NCBI RefSeq assembly: GCF_051251125.1
Contig: NZ_JBPCZL010000004.1
DNA from: Carnimonas bestiolae
GTDB taxonomy: Bacteria > Pseudomonadota > Gammaproteobacteria > Pseudomonadales > Halomonadaceae
Reading direction: 5' to 3' (one strand)
Length of the DNA stretch: 64,000 nucleotides
Shown: positions 8,567 to 16,808 of the stretch, piece by piece
Position numbering within the stretch: position 1 is the stretch's first letter
How the letters are laid out: every line of letters begins with the position of its first letter
Position numbers and translations under genes: made by a program
Notes under the pieces: model-generated
Databases searched by the model: none
Seen by the model: only the letters and a program-made list of their open reading frames with translations
Told to the model about the DNA's origin: nothing

Positions 8567-9376
8567 ATGAAACTGATGTCGTTCAACATTAACGGGGTAA
8601 GAGCGCGCCCTCATCAATTGCAAGCACTGGTCGAGAAGCATTCGCCCGATGTTATTGGCTTGCAGGAAACCAAGGTACGCGACAGCGAATTTCCGCTGGA
8701 GGCGCTGCAGGCGTTGGGCTACCACGTCCACTTCTACGGTCAGAAAGGCCATTACGGCGTGGCGATAATGACCAAGCAAGCGCCGCTGGACGTTTATTAC
8801 GGCCTCGATGGCGACGAAGAAGATGCGCAGCGGCGTATGATCGCAGTGAAGCTCGCCTCTCCCATGGGCGACATCACCGTTTATAACGGCTACTTCCCGC
8901 AGGGCGAAAACGTCTCGCACCCAACCAAGTTTCCCAATAAACGCGAGTTTTACGCGCGGCTGTCGAACACGCTTGAAAATCGCCATAGCGCCACCGACAA
9001 CGTTGCGATCATGGGTGATTTCAATATCTCGCCGGAAGATCAGGACATTGGCATCGGCGAAGATAACCGCAAGCGCTGGCTGCGCGACGGCAAAACCAGC
9101 TTCCAGCCGGAAGAGCGCGAATGGCTAGCCAAACTTCATGCGTGGGGGTTGGTCGACAGCTACCGCCAGCGTTATCCGCACAGCAGTGACTTCTACAGCT
9201 GGTTTGACTATCGCTCGAAAGGATTTGATCGCGAGCCCAAACGCGGCCTGCGCATCGATTTGATTCTGGTCTCGAATCCGCTGCAAGAACATGTCGCTGA
9301 CGCCGGTATCGATTATGAGCTACGCGCCATGGAAAAACCGTCGGACCACTGCCCCATCTGGACCACCCTCGGCTAG
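8567..9376 (+). CDS. xthA: Exodeoxyribonuclease III
   Basis: AP endonuclease and 3'-5' exonuclease of base-excision repair. 269 residues (E. coli 268). Motifs of the Mg-dependent exonuclease III family are present: MSFNINGVRARPHQL, IGLQETKV (metal-binding Glu), NGYFPQGEN, the catalytic GDFNISPEDQDIG, RIDLILVS and the C-terminal SDHCPIW with the catalytic His. It is the second gene of a two-gene unit with the small basic protein, with GGGGAG as ribosome site in the end of that gene. It converges with the tonB-like gene, with a terminator between. Confidence 0.96.
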   Translation: MKLMSFNINGVRARPHQLQALVEKHSPDVIGLQETKVRDSEFPLEALQALGYHVHFYGQKGHYGVAIMTKQAPLDVYYGLDGDEEDAQRRMIAVKLASPMGDITVYNGYFPQGENVSHPTKFPNKREFYARLSNTLENRHSATDNVAIMGDFNISPEDQDIGIGEDNRKRWLRDGKTSFQPEEREWLAKLHAWGLVDSYRQRYPHSSDFYSWFDYRSKGFDREPKRGLRIDLILVSNPLQEHVADAGIDYELRAMEKPSDHCPIWTTLG

Positions 9377-9411
9377 CGCGCGCCCGGCCGATAGATTTCA
9401 AGCGCACCAAA

Positions 9412-9464
9412 AAAGCCCTTTGCTAACGTAACGGAGAATTTATCCGCGGCTAGCAAAGGGCTTT
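9412..9464. terminator. Terminator between xthA and the tonB-like gene
   Basis: Arms AAAGCCCTTTGCTA (9412-9425) and TAGCAAAGGGCTTT (9451-9464) are perfect complements (14 pairs). The minus-strand side continues into seven T, making it a strong terminator for the tolQ-tolR-tonB operon; on the plus strand the T tract is short. Confidence 0.75.
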
Positions 9465-9509
9465 GTCGTTGGCAGTACCGAGCACAGTACCGCTCGGCTG
9501 CCGCATTCC

Positions 9510-10538
9510 CTAGTTAAGCTCGAACTTGACCGGCTGCTCCACGATACCAGGGCGAGCACGCGACTTGAACTGCCACTTGCGAACGGCATCGGTGGCCGCT
9601 TTCTCGAACATCGAATTGGTCGAATTCACCACCGAGATCGAACTAGCATCCACCGAACCATCCTTGCGAATGGTAAAGCGGACCGTCACGCTGCCCTGCA
9701 TGTTTCTGGCCTGAGCCAAGCGAGGATAGACCGGTGCGACTCGATTGGTCGGCGCCGGTGTTTGCGACAGGGTTTCGGGCGTGTTGCTCTCGGCAGCGCG
9801 CTGGGCAGCAGCGGCTTTGGCATCTGCTTGCGCCTTGGCCTTGGCTTGAGCCGCCGCCTTGGCATCGGCCTGCGCCTTGGCCTGTTCGGCCGCGCGCTGC
9901 TGTGCCGCCTCAGCACTGCGCTGCTGCGCCTGCTGTTGCGCCGCCTGCTCACGGGCACGTTCGGCGTTGGCCTGCCGCTGCTGCTCGGCACGCTGTTGCT
10001 GCTGGCGCTGAGCCTCAGCCGCCCGCTGCTGTTCACGCGCTTGCTCAGCCGCCTGCTCGCGAGCCTGCTTCTGTTCCTGACGGCGCGCTTCTTCAGCCTG
10101 CTGACGCTGCTGCTCGCGGGCCTGGGCGATGGCAGGATCCTCCACCACCGTTGCATGCACCATTTTCGATGCCGGCGGTTCGACCTTGATGGTGGTATCA
10201 GTAGAGTAGTGCCATAGCAGTGCTGCAGCTATCAGCCCATGAAAGACCAACGCCGCCGCCAATGCTGGCAGCCCACCGCGGTCGGCGCCGACACGGTGCT
10301 CCGCTTGATCACCGCCATCGGCGCCCGCTAGCGCAATCGGCTCAACCCGCTGAGCGCTGTCGTGCCCCGGGCTGATTCCCGCAACGGTTGCCGCGGGAGC
10401 AGAGGGCGTCGCCGAAAAACCGGAGGTAGCCAAGCGCCCTTCTGCAAAGGCAGCAGATAGATGCACAAACGGCTTGGCGTCGGCCGCATTCCCCGACGAA
10501 CGATGGGCAGCGAATGCGGGTTGTTGATCACGGAACAT
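9510..10538 (-). CDS. TonB/TolA-type energy transducer with TonB C-terminal domain
   Basis: Protein that carries proton-motive energy from a TolQR/ExbBD motor to the outer membrane. 342 residues: a Ser/Ala-rich cytoplasmic N-terminus of about 90 residues, a single membrane helix at 91-110 containing the His (H100) conserved in TonB and TolA, a Gln/Ala/Arg/Glu coiled spacer (about 130-255) like that of TolA, and a TonB-type C-terminal domain (about 262-342: VAPVYPRLAQARNMQGSVTV, then AVRKWQF). Start at ATG 10538; the GTG upstream lies inside the preceding gene. The long spacer says TolA, the C-terminal domain says TonB; tolB and pal do not follow it. The roughly 90-residue cytoplasmic extension is unusual for either. 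Confidence 0.85.
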   Translation of the reverse strand: MFRDQQPAFAAHRSSGNAADAKPFVHLSAAFAEGRLATSGFSATPSAPAATVAGISPGHDSAQRVEPIALAGADGGDQAEHRVGADRGGLPALAAALVFHGLIAAALLWHYSTDTTIKVEPPASKMVHATVVEDPAIAQAREQQRQQAEEARRQEQKQAREQAAEQAREQQRAAEAQRQQQQRAEQQRQANAERAREQAAQQQAQQRSAEAAQQRAAEQAKAQADAKAAAQAKAKAQADAKAAAAQRAAESNTPETLSQTPAPTNRVAPVYPRLAQARNMQGSVTVRFTIRKDGSVDASSISVVNSTNSMFEKAATDAVRKWQFKSRARPGIVEQPVKFELN

Positions 10539-10566
10539 CGAATCTGCCTTACGGTTTACCCAATGA

Positions 10567-11001
10567 TTACTGATTACCGCCACCGGGCTGGGATACCAGA
10601 CCCACGTTGGGAACTCCGGCGGTTTGCAGGCTACCCATCAGCGATATCACCTGACCGTAAGAGACGTTCTTATCGCCACGCACCATTACTGGTGTTTTGG
10701 GATGCTCTGCTAGCACCTGCTTGACCTCATCGCCCAGACTATCGAGCGCGACCTGATTGTCCTTGCCGTCACGGCTAAGGAAATACTGGCCATCGCGATC
10801 GACCGACACGATCAGCGGGGTAGTGTCATTATCGATGGGCTTGGAGCTGGCCTGGGGCAAATCGACATCAACGCCCTGGTTCATCATCGGTGCCGTGATC
10901 ATGAAGATAACCAGCAGCACCAGCATCACATCGATGAAGGGAACAACGTTGATTTCACTGGCAATCTTGCGCTTGCCCCGGCGTGAGAATGATCTACGCA
11001 T
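10567..11001 (-). CDS. tolR: ExbD/TolR-type biopolymer transport protein
   Basis: Subunit of the proton-driven inner-membrane motor that energises TonB or TolA. 144 residues, normal for the family. A short basic cytoplasmic start, one membrane helix (about 20-40) with the conserved proton-carrying Asp24 in VVPFIDVMLVLLVIFM, then a periplasmic domain (TPLIVSVDRDGQYFL, VMVRGDKNVSYGQVISLM). It follows the tolQ-type gene by 10 bases and overlaps the region used for the start of the transducer gene. TolR is preferred to ExbD from its partner's TolQ-like sequence. Confidence 0.9.
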   Translation of the reverse strand: MRRSFSRRGKRKIASEINVVPFIDVMLVLLVIFMITAPMMNQGVDVDLPQASSKPIDNDTTPLIVSVDRDGQYFLSRDGKDNQVALDSLGDEVKQVLAEHPKTPVMVRGDKNVSYGQVISLMGSLQTAGVPNVGLVSQPGGGNQ

Positions 11002-11011
11002 GACAACCTCC

Positions 11012-11713
11012 TCAGGCGTTTTCTCTGCGCACGCGACCGGTATGCAAGTTGCGATACAGAATCGAATAGAACTCTTCAGCGAAGTTTTCGTAACGACCGA
11101 TCAAACCATCAGCGTTGGAAGAGAGACGGTTGTATGCGATAACCGCAGGAATGGCGGCAAACAGGCCCATTGCCGTGGCGACCAGTGCTTCAGCAATCCA
11201 CGGAGCAACCGTTGCCAGCGTTGCCTGCTGGCTAAGCGACAGCGACTGGAACGAGCCCATGATGCCCCACACCGTACCAAATAGACCGATGTACGGGCTG
11301 GAAGAAGAAATTGAAGCAAGAATCGGCAGCTTCTGAGTCAGGCGAGACTCTTCCCGCGACAGCGCCACGCTCATTGAACGCTCAACGCCTCCCAGTACTG
11401 CGCCGTCGTCGCTGGATTTCGGCAGCAAGCGGTTGAACTCGCGGAAACCTGCACGGAACAGATGCGCCGCGCCTTCTGGCTGCTCGGGCACTTCACGGTA
11501 CAGCTCATTAAGGTCTACCCCAGACCAGAAACGCTTTTCGAACGATTCGAACTCGGAACGCGCCTGACGAAGTGCGAACCCTCTGCGGAAGATCAATACC
11601 CAGGAGACAATCGAAAACAGCAATAGAATTGCCATTACGATCTGCACAACGCCGCTAGCGTGCGACACTAGCGAAATGATCGACATGTGGTCCGATGACA
11701 CCGATTCATTCAT
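11012..11713 (-). CDS. tolQ: TolQ/ExbB-type proton channel protein
   Basis: MotA/TolQ/ExbB-family motor subunit. 233 residues with three membrane segments (about 17-39, 136-158 and 170-192). The N-terminal half matches TolQ closely (MAILLLFSIVSWVLIFRRG, FEKRFWSGVDLNELY, FRAGFREFNRL), as does the motif PYIGLFGTVWGIMGSFQ. ATG at 11713 with GAG a few bases upstream is chosen over a TTG two codons earlier. First gene of the three-gene operon. The tol-pal companions ybgC, tolB and pal are absent nearby, so the system could serve the Tol or the TonB role. Confidence 0.9.
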   Translation of the reverse strand: MNESVSSDHMSIISLVSHASGVVQIVMAILLLFSIVSWVLIFRRGFALRQARSEFESFEKRFWSGVDLNELYREVPEQPEGAAHLFRAGFREFNRLLPKSSDDGAVLGGVERSMSVALSREESRLTQKLPILASISSSSPYIGLFGTVWGIMGSFQSLSLSQQATLATVAPWIAEALVATAMGLFAAIPAVIAYNRLSSNADGLIGRYENFAEEFYSILYRNLHTGRVRRENA

Positions 11714-11751
11714 GGTCAATCTCTATAAAGCTTGGTCAAAAAAGTGAATGC

Positions 11752-11780
11752 ACGATAATGTAAATGAAAAACATTATCAA
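11752..11780 (-). promoter_or_regulatory. Promoter of tolQ operon with overlapping Fur-like palindrome
   Basis: On the minus strand TTGATA (11780-11775), a 17-base spacer and TATCGT (11757-11752) form a plausible sigma-70 promoter, about 32 bases before the tolQ start would be transcribed. Overlying it is a palindrome with perfect 8-base arms, GATAATGT (11754-11761) and ACATTATC (11771-11778), 9 bases apart. The arms match half-sites of the Fur box GATAATGATAATCATTATC; 14 of 19 positions agree in the best alignment. The rest of 11714-12020 shows nothing I can name. Confidence 0.5.
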
Positions 11781-12020
11781 ATTGACATTCCCGAACAGGG
11801 CGCTGGATGCCATCACGCATCGTCGAGCTGTGCTGGCAACGCCCTTGCTAGCGTAAGCTTTGGCGCGCTATTGGCGCTCCATTAGCTAAGCCTCAGTGTA
11901 GCATGCCTTGTTGGCGTGCCACGATCAGACTCTCCCTTTGATAGCGCGATCTGCCGAGGGTTCCCGGCCAGCCAACCGCCACTCGATCAATGCGCCGCTA
12001 ACGCCCTGCTGCGATTGACG

Positions 12021-14219
12021 CTACAGCGGCGCCACTGGCGCTCTGGCGGCCAGCAGACGACGTTTGCCCGCTCGATCAAAGCGCACTTCGATCAGGCAGC
12101 GTTCACCCTCCCCTTCTACACGTTCTACCTCGCCCTGACCGAAACTATCGTGCATCAGCCGATCGCCCTTCTGCCACCGATACGAGGCATCGCGTGCCGC
12201 TGCCACCTTGATGGCAGCGCCCATCTGCGCCAGATAGCGCTCAACAATATCGGGACGCCTTACCTTGAGCGGCGCATCGCTATCGTGCTGGTCAGGGTCG
12301 TACAAAATACCGGACAGCGTATTGCAGCTTTGCCAATCGGTTTCTTCGATGAAACGGCTGGGAGGACGCTCGCCGCCATCGGACAGCATCACCAGTTGAT
12401 GACGGGCGCGGGTGGTGGCGACATAGAAAAGCCGCCGCTCTTCTTCCAGCGCTGCCGGTGCCAGCGGCGCATCGCGGCTGTAGAGAGGGAAGTCTTCTTC
12501 ATTCAGCCCCCACACCAATACCAGCGGCCATTCCAGCCCTTTAGCACCGTGCACGGTAGAAATCGACACGCCTTCTGCATCAGCCTCCATCGGCTTCAGC
12601 AGCAAATCAACAAAGGCGCGGGTATCGCCGCCTACCTCCTGGGCCTGATCGAGCAGTACGTCGAGCAAGCGCACGTCTTCATCGCCTTTCTCGCGACGGG
12701 CAGCGGCCTTGCGCAGTACCTTGTGCGCATCGAGGCCATCGATCACCTGCGCCAACAGCTCGGCAGCGGGACAACTGCCCATCGAGGCAATGTCGTTCAG
12801 CAATTCCCAACGTTTGCGCAGCGTGCGCACCTGGAACGGACGCAACCCTGCCAGCGGGGCGGCAACGGCATCCGGCCACTGCTGATAGCGCGCCAGCAGT
12901 TCACACAGCGCAGCCAAACGATCACGACTGACGAAGGTGGCCGGCTGCGAAAACAGCAGCGTTAAGTGCTCGACACTACTGAGCAAGCCTGGCGTCAGCG
13001 CCACTTCGAGATATCCCGCCAAGGCCCTGACCAGCGGCAGACGAAATACGAAGCGATCTTCGCGCCCCAGTTGGAAAGGAATGTTGGCGCGCATTAGCGC
13101 TAGCTGTACCGGCACCGTCAGCGCCCAGCTGCGCACCAGCACTGCCGCCTGAGTTAACGGCTGGCCCTGCTCACGCCATTGCCTGAGCGTATCAACCAGG
13201 CTACGGCTACCCTGCGCGCAAGCCAGGGAGGTATGCGGGTTATCAGGGGCCGCCAGGGTGAGTTGATCGTGACGCCGCTGATTGGCCGCAATGGCGTGGT
13301 TCGCCATTAGCGCTAGCGCGTGCCCATGGCGAAAGGTATGCGACAACGGATAGTCGCTCGGCGCTCCGAAATAGCGCTCGAAGCGCTCCAGCATGGCATC
13401 GGCCTTGGCCCCGCGCCACTCGTAGATACACTGGTTGGCATCGCCCACTGCCATCACTTCGCCGTGCGGTGCGGCCAGCACGCTTAGCAGCCGTAGCTGC
13501 GCTTCGTTGATGTCCTGATATTCATCGATAATCAGATGATCAAGAAAGCCGCCCAACTGCTGGCGCAGCTGGCTATTGCGCGCCAGCGCCTTGAGCGGCA
13601 GATGCAGCAGATCGGCGTAGCTCATCAGCCCCTGCTCGGCATACAGCTGCTCCTGCCGACGATAGGCCGCGGGGAAATGGGAAGATTCATTACCAAAATC
13701 ATCCTGCTCGATCATCACTTCGGGCGCGACCAGTTCACCTTTCACGCGATCACAGAAATGGCAGAAGGTATCGAGCTGCTCGGTTTCCAGCGCTTGCTCA
13801 CTTAGCGTCGGAAACTCATCCCTTACCGACGACACCGCCTGGCGTGCCAGACGCTCGCGCTGCCATTCGGCATCGAGCAAGCGACGAGCGGGAATGATGC
13901 CTTTACGCGTAAGGTTGGTGCATAGCCGCATGCCCACCGAGTGGAAGGTGCGCACTTGCGGCAAACGCTGGCCATGTGGCGCGGTGGAGGCAAGCCGTTG
14001 CGCGAAGTCCTCGCGGGCGGCGCGATTGAACATCAGCACCAGCATACGATCAGGATTGGCACCGCGTGCCAGCAGCTCTAGCACCCGCGCCACCATGGTG
14101 GAGGTTTTACCGGCCCCCGCGACTGCCGATACGCGCGCATGTCCGCTGGGGTGCTCGACCACCGCCAGTTGCTCGCGGGTAAGCCGCACGCGCCACGGAG
14201 CCTGCTCGATAGCTGTCAT
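12021..14219 (-). CDS. UvrD/Rep-family superfamily 1 DNA helicase
   Basis: ATP-dependent 3'-5' DNA helicase. 732 residues, close to UvrD (720). Motifs in order: Q motif region LTREQLAVVEHP, Walker A VAGAGKTSTM (about 33-42), motif Ia MFNRAAREDF, motif II LIIDEYQDINEAQ, motif III AVGDANQCIYEWRGA, motif V STVHGAKGLEW, motif VI LFYVATTRARHQLVM. The C-terminus (from about 680, GDRLMHDSFGQGEVERV) is the Tudor-like domain known from UvrD/PcrA. The start lies 6 bases after the tatD stop, so it is co-transcribed with tatD and holB. Motif V/VI and domain insertions differ enough from UvrD and Rep that I give no symbol. Confidence 0.88.
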   Translation of the reverse strand: MTAIEQAPWRVRLTREQLAVVEHPSGHARVSAVAGAGKTSTMVARVLELLARGANPDRMLVLMFNRAAREDFAQRLASTAPHGQRLPQVRTFHSVGMRLCTNLTRKGIIPARRLLDAEWQRERLARQAVSSVRDEFPTLSEQALETEQLDTFCHFCDRVKGELVAPEVMIEQDDFGNESSHFPAAYRRQEQLYAEQGLMSYADLLHLPLKALARNSQLRQQLGGFLDHLIIDEYQDINEAQLRLLSVLAAPHGEVMAVGDANQCIYEWRGAKADAMLERFERYFGAPSDYPLSHTFRHGHALALMANHAIAANQRRHDQLTLAAPDNPHTSLACAQGSRSLVDTLRQWREQGQPLTQAAVLVRSWALTVPVQLALMRANIPFQLGREDRFVFRLPLVRALAGYLEVALTPGLLSSVEHLTLLFSQPATFVSRDRLAALCELLARYQQWPDAVAAPLAGLRPFQVRTLRKRWELLNDIASMGSCPAAELLAQVIDGLDAHKVLRKAAARREKGDEDVRLLDVLLDQAQEVGGDTRAFVDLLLKPMEADAEGVSISTVHGAKGLEWPLVLVWGLNEEDFPLYSRDAPLAPAALEEERRLFYVATTRARHQLVMLSDGGERPPSRFIEETDWQSCNTLSGILYDPDQHDSDAPLKVRRPDIVERYLAQMGAAIKVAAARDASYRWQKGDRLMHDSFGQGEVERVEGEGERCLIEVRFDRAGKRRLLAARAPVAPL

Positions 14220-14225
14220 ACTGCC

Positions 14226-15053
14226 TCAGCGGATACGTGAGAAAAGGCGGTAGAAGTTGGCGCTGGTTTGCATCACTACCTCTTCGACGCTAATCCCTCG
14301 CACCTCAGCGATAGTCTCGGCGACTCTGCCCACATTTTTCGGCTCGTTAGGCTTACCGCGCACGGGGACCGGCGCCAGCCAGGGGCTGTCGGTTTCGATC
14401 AACAGTCGATCGAGCGGAATGGCCTTGGCCAGCTCCCGCACATTGGCGGCATTCTTGAAAGTGACGATGCCTGACATCGAGATATAGAAGCCCAGCTCGA
14501 CCGCTTCTCGTGCGAACGACAATTCGTCAGTGAAGCAGTGCAGCACCCCGCCGACTTCAGGCCGAGAATGGCGCGTGATCAGCTCTAGCGTCTCGTGGCG
14601 GGCACCGCGGGTGTGTACGCTTACCGGCAGTTCGGTATCGCTTGAAAGCTTTAACATCGTAGCGAAGCGTTCGAGCTGCACCGCTTTGGGCACCTTCGGC
14701 GCATCATCGATAAAATCGAGACCTATCTCACCTATCGCGGCAGGCTCGTAGCGCTCTACCAATACCTGCATGTCTTCCAGGCTAGGCTCGTGCTCCAGCG
14801 GGTGCAGCGGATGAGCGCCCACGGCGACTTCGACGATGGGATGGCGGCGTGCCAGCGCGGTGAGCTCGGCCACATCGCCAGGCTGGGTGGACATTGCCAG
14901 AATGCGCCCCACGCCCGCTTCGCGCGCCGCCTCGATGGCAGCATCGATATCGCCGTCGTAGGGCGTGAGATCAAGTTGATCAAGGTGGCAGTGCGAATCG
15001 ACAAGATGCAGATGCTTGAGCGGTGCATCGGCAACCGAATCAGAAAGTAACAT
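14226..15053 (-). CDS. tatD: TatD-family deoxyribonuclease (YcfH-like)
   Basis: Metal-dependent hydrolase of the TatD/YcfH family, with 3'-5' exonuclease activity known for E. coli TatD. 275 residues. Metal ligands visible: VDSHCHLD at the N-terminus, the Glu in AIGEIGLDF, the His in SVHTRG, HCFTD, and the Asp in LIETDSPWLAP. The ATG at 15053 with GGAT upstream is preferred to a TTG five codons earlier. It lies in the usual holB-tatD neighbourhood; the small PilZ gene that sits between holB and tatD in Pseudomonas is missing here. Sequence and context fit YcfH (the tmk-holB neighbour) better than the tatABC-linked TatD. Confidence 0.92.
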   Translation of the reverse strand: MLLSDSVADAPLKHLHLVDSHCHLDQLDLTPYDGDIDAAIEAAREAGVGRILAMSTQPGDVAELTALARRHPIVEVAVGAHPLHPLEHEPSLEDMQVLVERYEPAAIGEIGLDFIDDAPKVPKAVQLERFATMLKLSSDTELPVSVHTRGARHETLELITRHSRPEVGGVLHCFTDELSFAREAVELGFYISMSGIVTFKNAANVRELAKAIPLDRLLIETDSPWLAPVPVRGKPNEPKNVGRVAETIAEVRGISVEEVVMQTSANFYRLFSRIR

Positions 15054-15138
15054 GACGCAATAATCCAAAAATCATCAGCAAATGGATGGCTCGCCGGGCG
15101 TACCAGCGAGAGCCGCTGCTAGCGTTACCGAGCCACGC

Positions 15139-16149
15139 TCAGGAACGCAGCAGCGCTGACCAGCGGATCAGCCACGACTCCAGCACCAGCTGCGGGTTGG
15201 GGTTGTTGCCGTGGGCGATCAAACGACGCTGCTCGCGCGCATAGTCAAGCAGTCGGAACCAGTCGCGTACACGCGCATTCTTCACCGCTTGACGATAAAG
15301 CGGCAGCATATCGGGGTTGCGTAACTCTTCGGCTTCTCCGGAAAGCCCCAACCGCACCACATCTTCCAGCCAGCGGATGCCGTATTCCAAAATCGCGCTG
15401 AGCTGCTGACGGTCGAGCCGGGCGGCTTCGGCGACCGGATCGCCGCCGCGCACTAGCGCGTCGAACAGCTCGGTCAAGCGCTGGCGCAGTTGGCGTGCCT
15501 CTGGAGTCGCTTGCTCAACGGCGGCCAGCGGCATGCCGCCGGACACCTGCCACCAAAACTGCGCGTCCTGCTCGTCGGCCATGTGCTGCAGTAGCCAGTC
15601 GCGGCATTCAGGGTAGCCTGGCGGGCTGAAGGCAAACTTCTGACAGCGACTCATGATGGTCGGCATGATCCGCGATGGCACGTCGGAGAGCAGCATAAAC
15701 AGGGTGCGCGTACCAGGCTCTTCGAGATTCTTCAGCAATGCGTTGGCGGCACCAATCGTCATCGCCTCAACACCTTCGATACGCACTACCCGATAACCGC
15801 CCTGCTGGGCGGTTTCCGACAGGAAGCTATTGATGCCGCGAATGGCATCGATGCGTATCAGGCGTCCCAATTCGGGCGCAGGAATGTTCAAAAGATCGGG
15901 GTGGTAGCCGGCACGCCGCATCCGGCAACCGTGGCACTGACCACAGGCGACGTGGCCTTCAGCGACCTGCTGTGGTGCTTCGCACAGCAGCTTGGCGGCC
16001 AGCATATCGGCGAAATGGCCCTTGCCCAGCCCATTTCCTCCCGCCAATAGCAGCGCGTGCGGCAGCCGATCGCGGGCGAACAGCTGCATCAGCCGCTGCC
16101 AATCGCTGCGCTGCCACGGCAGCGGGATCGCTTGGCGATCATCGCTCAT
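15139..16149 (-). CDS. holB: DNA polymerase III delta-prime subunit
   Basis: Clamp-loader stator subunit of the replicative polymerase. 336 residues (E. coli 334). AAA+ fold with GGNGLGKGHFA in the P-loop position (about 37-47), a zinc module CGQCHGCRMRRAGYHPD (about 69-85), the ANALLKNLEEPG sequence and SRCQKF. The P-loop looks more complete than that of E. coli delta-prime, which does not bind ATP. The ATG at 16149 overlaps the tmk stop (ATGA), and GGGG precedes it; the earlier in-frame start falls inside tmk. Confidence 0.95.
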   Translation of the reverse strand: MSDDRQAIPLPWQRSDWQRLMQLFARDRLPHALLLAGGNGLGKGHFADMLAAKLLCEAPQQVAEGHVACGQCHGCRMRRAGYHPDLLNIPAPELGRLIRIDAIRGINSFLSETAQQGGYRVVRIEGVEAMTIGAANALLKNLEEPGTRTLFMLLSDVPSRIMPTIMSRCQKFAFSPPGYPECRDWLLQHMADEQDAQFWWQVSGGMPLAAVEQATPEARQLRQRLTELFDALVRGGDPVAEAARLDRQQLSAILEYGIRWLEDVVRLGLSGEAEELRNPDMLPLYRQAVKNARVRDWFRLLDYAREQRRLIAHGNNPNPQLVLESWLIRWSALLRS

Positions 16150-16808
16150 GCGAGGCCCCACTGCTGAAGCCGCTGCTCAAGCACCTCGCCAATGCGCTGC
16201 TGTACGCCTTCAAGCGGCTGTGACGCATCGATCACCGCGAAGCGCTGCTGCTCGGCCTCAGCACGCACCAGATAACCTTCACGCACGGCACGGAAGAAAT
16301 CGCTGGCCTGCTCTTCGAAGCGATCGAGCACCGCACCACGTGCCATCACGCGCTGACGGGCCGCTTGCTCCGGCATGTCGAGCAGCAGCGTCAGATCTGG
16401 TCGGAGATCGCCCAATACCCACTGTTCCAGCGCACCAATACGTTCTGAATCAATGCCGCGTCCCACCCCCTGATAAGCATAGGTCGCGTCAATGAAACGA
16501 TCGCAGACCACCAGCGCTCCGCGCTGCAGGGCTGGAACGATTTTTTGCGCCAGATGCTGGGCGCGCGCGGCGAAGACCAGCAGCAGCTCGGCATCGGCAT
16601 CAAGCGGCTCACTACCCTGAGGGTCGAGCAACAATTCGCGCATTTGTTCAGCGCGCGGCGTGCCGCCGGGCTCGCGGGTACTCACAACGGTATGTCCGCG
16701 CTGCTCAAGCCATTCGACCACGAAGGCAATATTGGTGCTCTTGCCCACCCCTTCACCGCCTTCCAACGTAATCAAACGTCCGGAACGCGCTGCATTAGCG
16801 CTGATCAT
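16146..16808 (-). CDS. tmk: Thymidylate kinase
   Basis: Phosphorylates dTMP to dTDP. 220 residues (E. coli 213). P-loop LEGGEGVGKST near residue 13-23, REPGGTP, the DRFIDATYAYQGVGRG substrate segment and a LID-like ARGAVLDRFEEQ. ATG at 16808 has AAGGAG 9 bases upstream. The start lies inside the end of mltG (14-base overlap) and the stop overlaps holB, so the four genes pabC-mltG-tmk-holB form one translationally coupled unit. Confidence 0.95.
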   Translation of the reverse strand: MISANAARSGRLITLEGGEGVGKSTNIAFVVEWLEQRGHTVVSTREPGGTPRAEQMRELLLDPQGSEPLDADAELLLVFAARAQHLAQKIVPALQRGALVVCDRFIDATYAYQGVGRGIDSERIGALEQWVLGDLRPDLTLLLDMPEQAARQRVMARGAVLDRFEEQASDFFRAVREGYLVRAEAEQQRFAVIDASQPLEGVQQRIGEVLEQRLQQWGLA

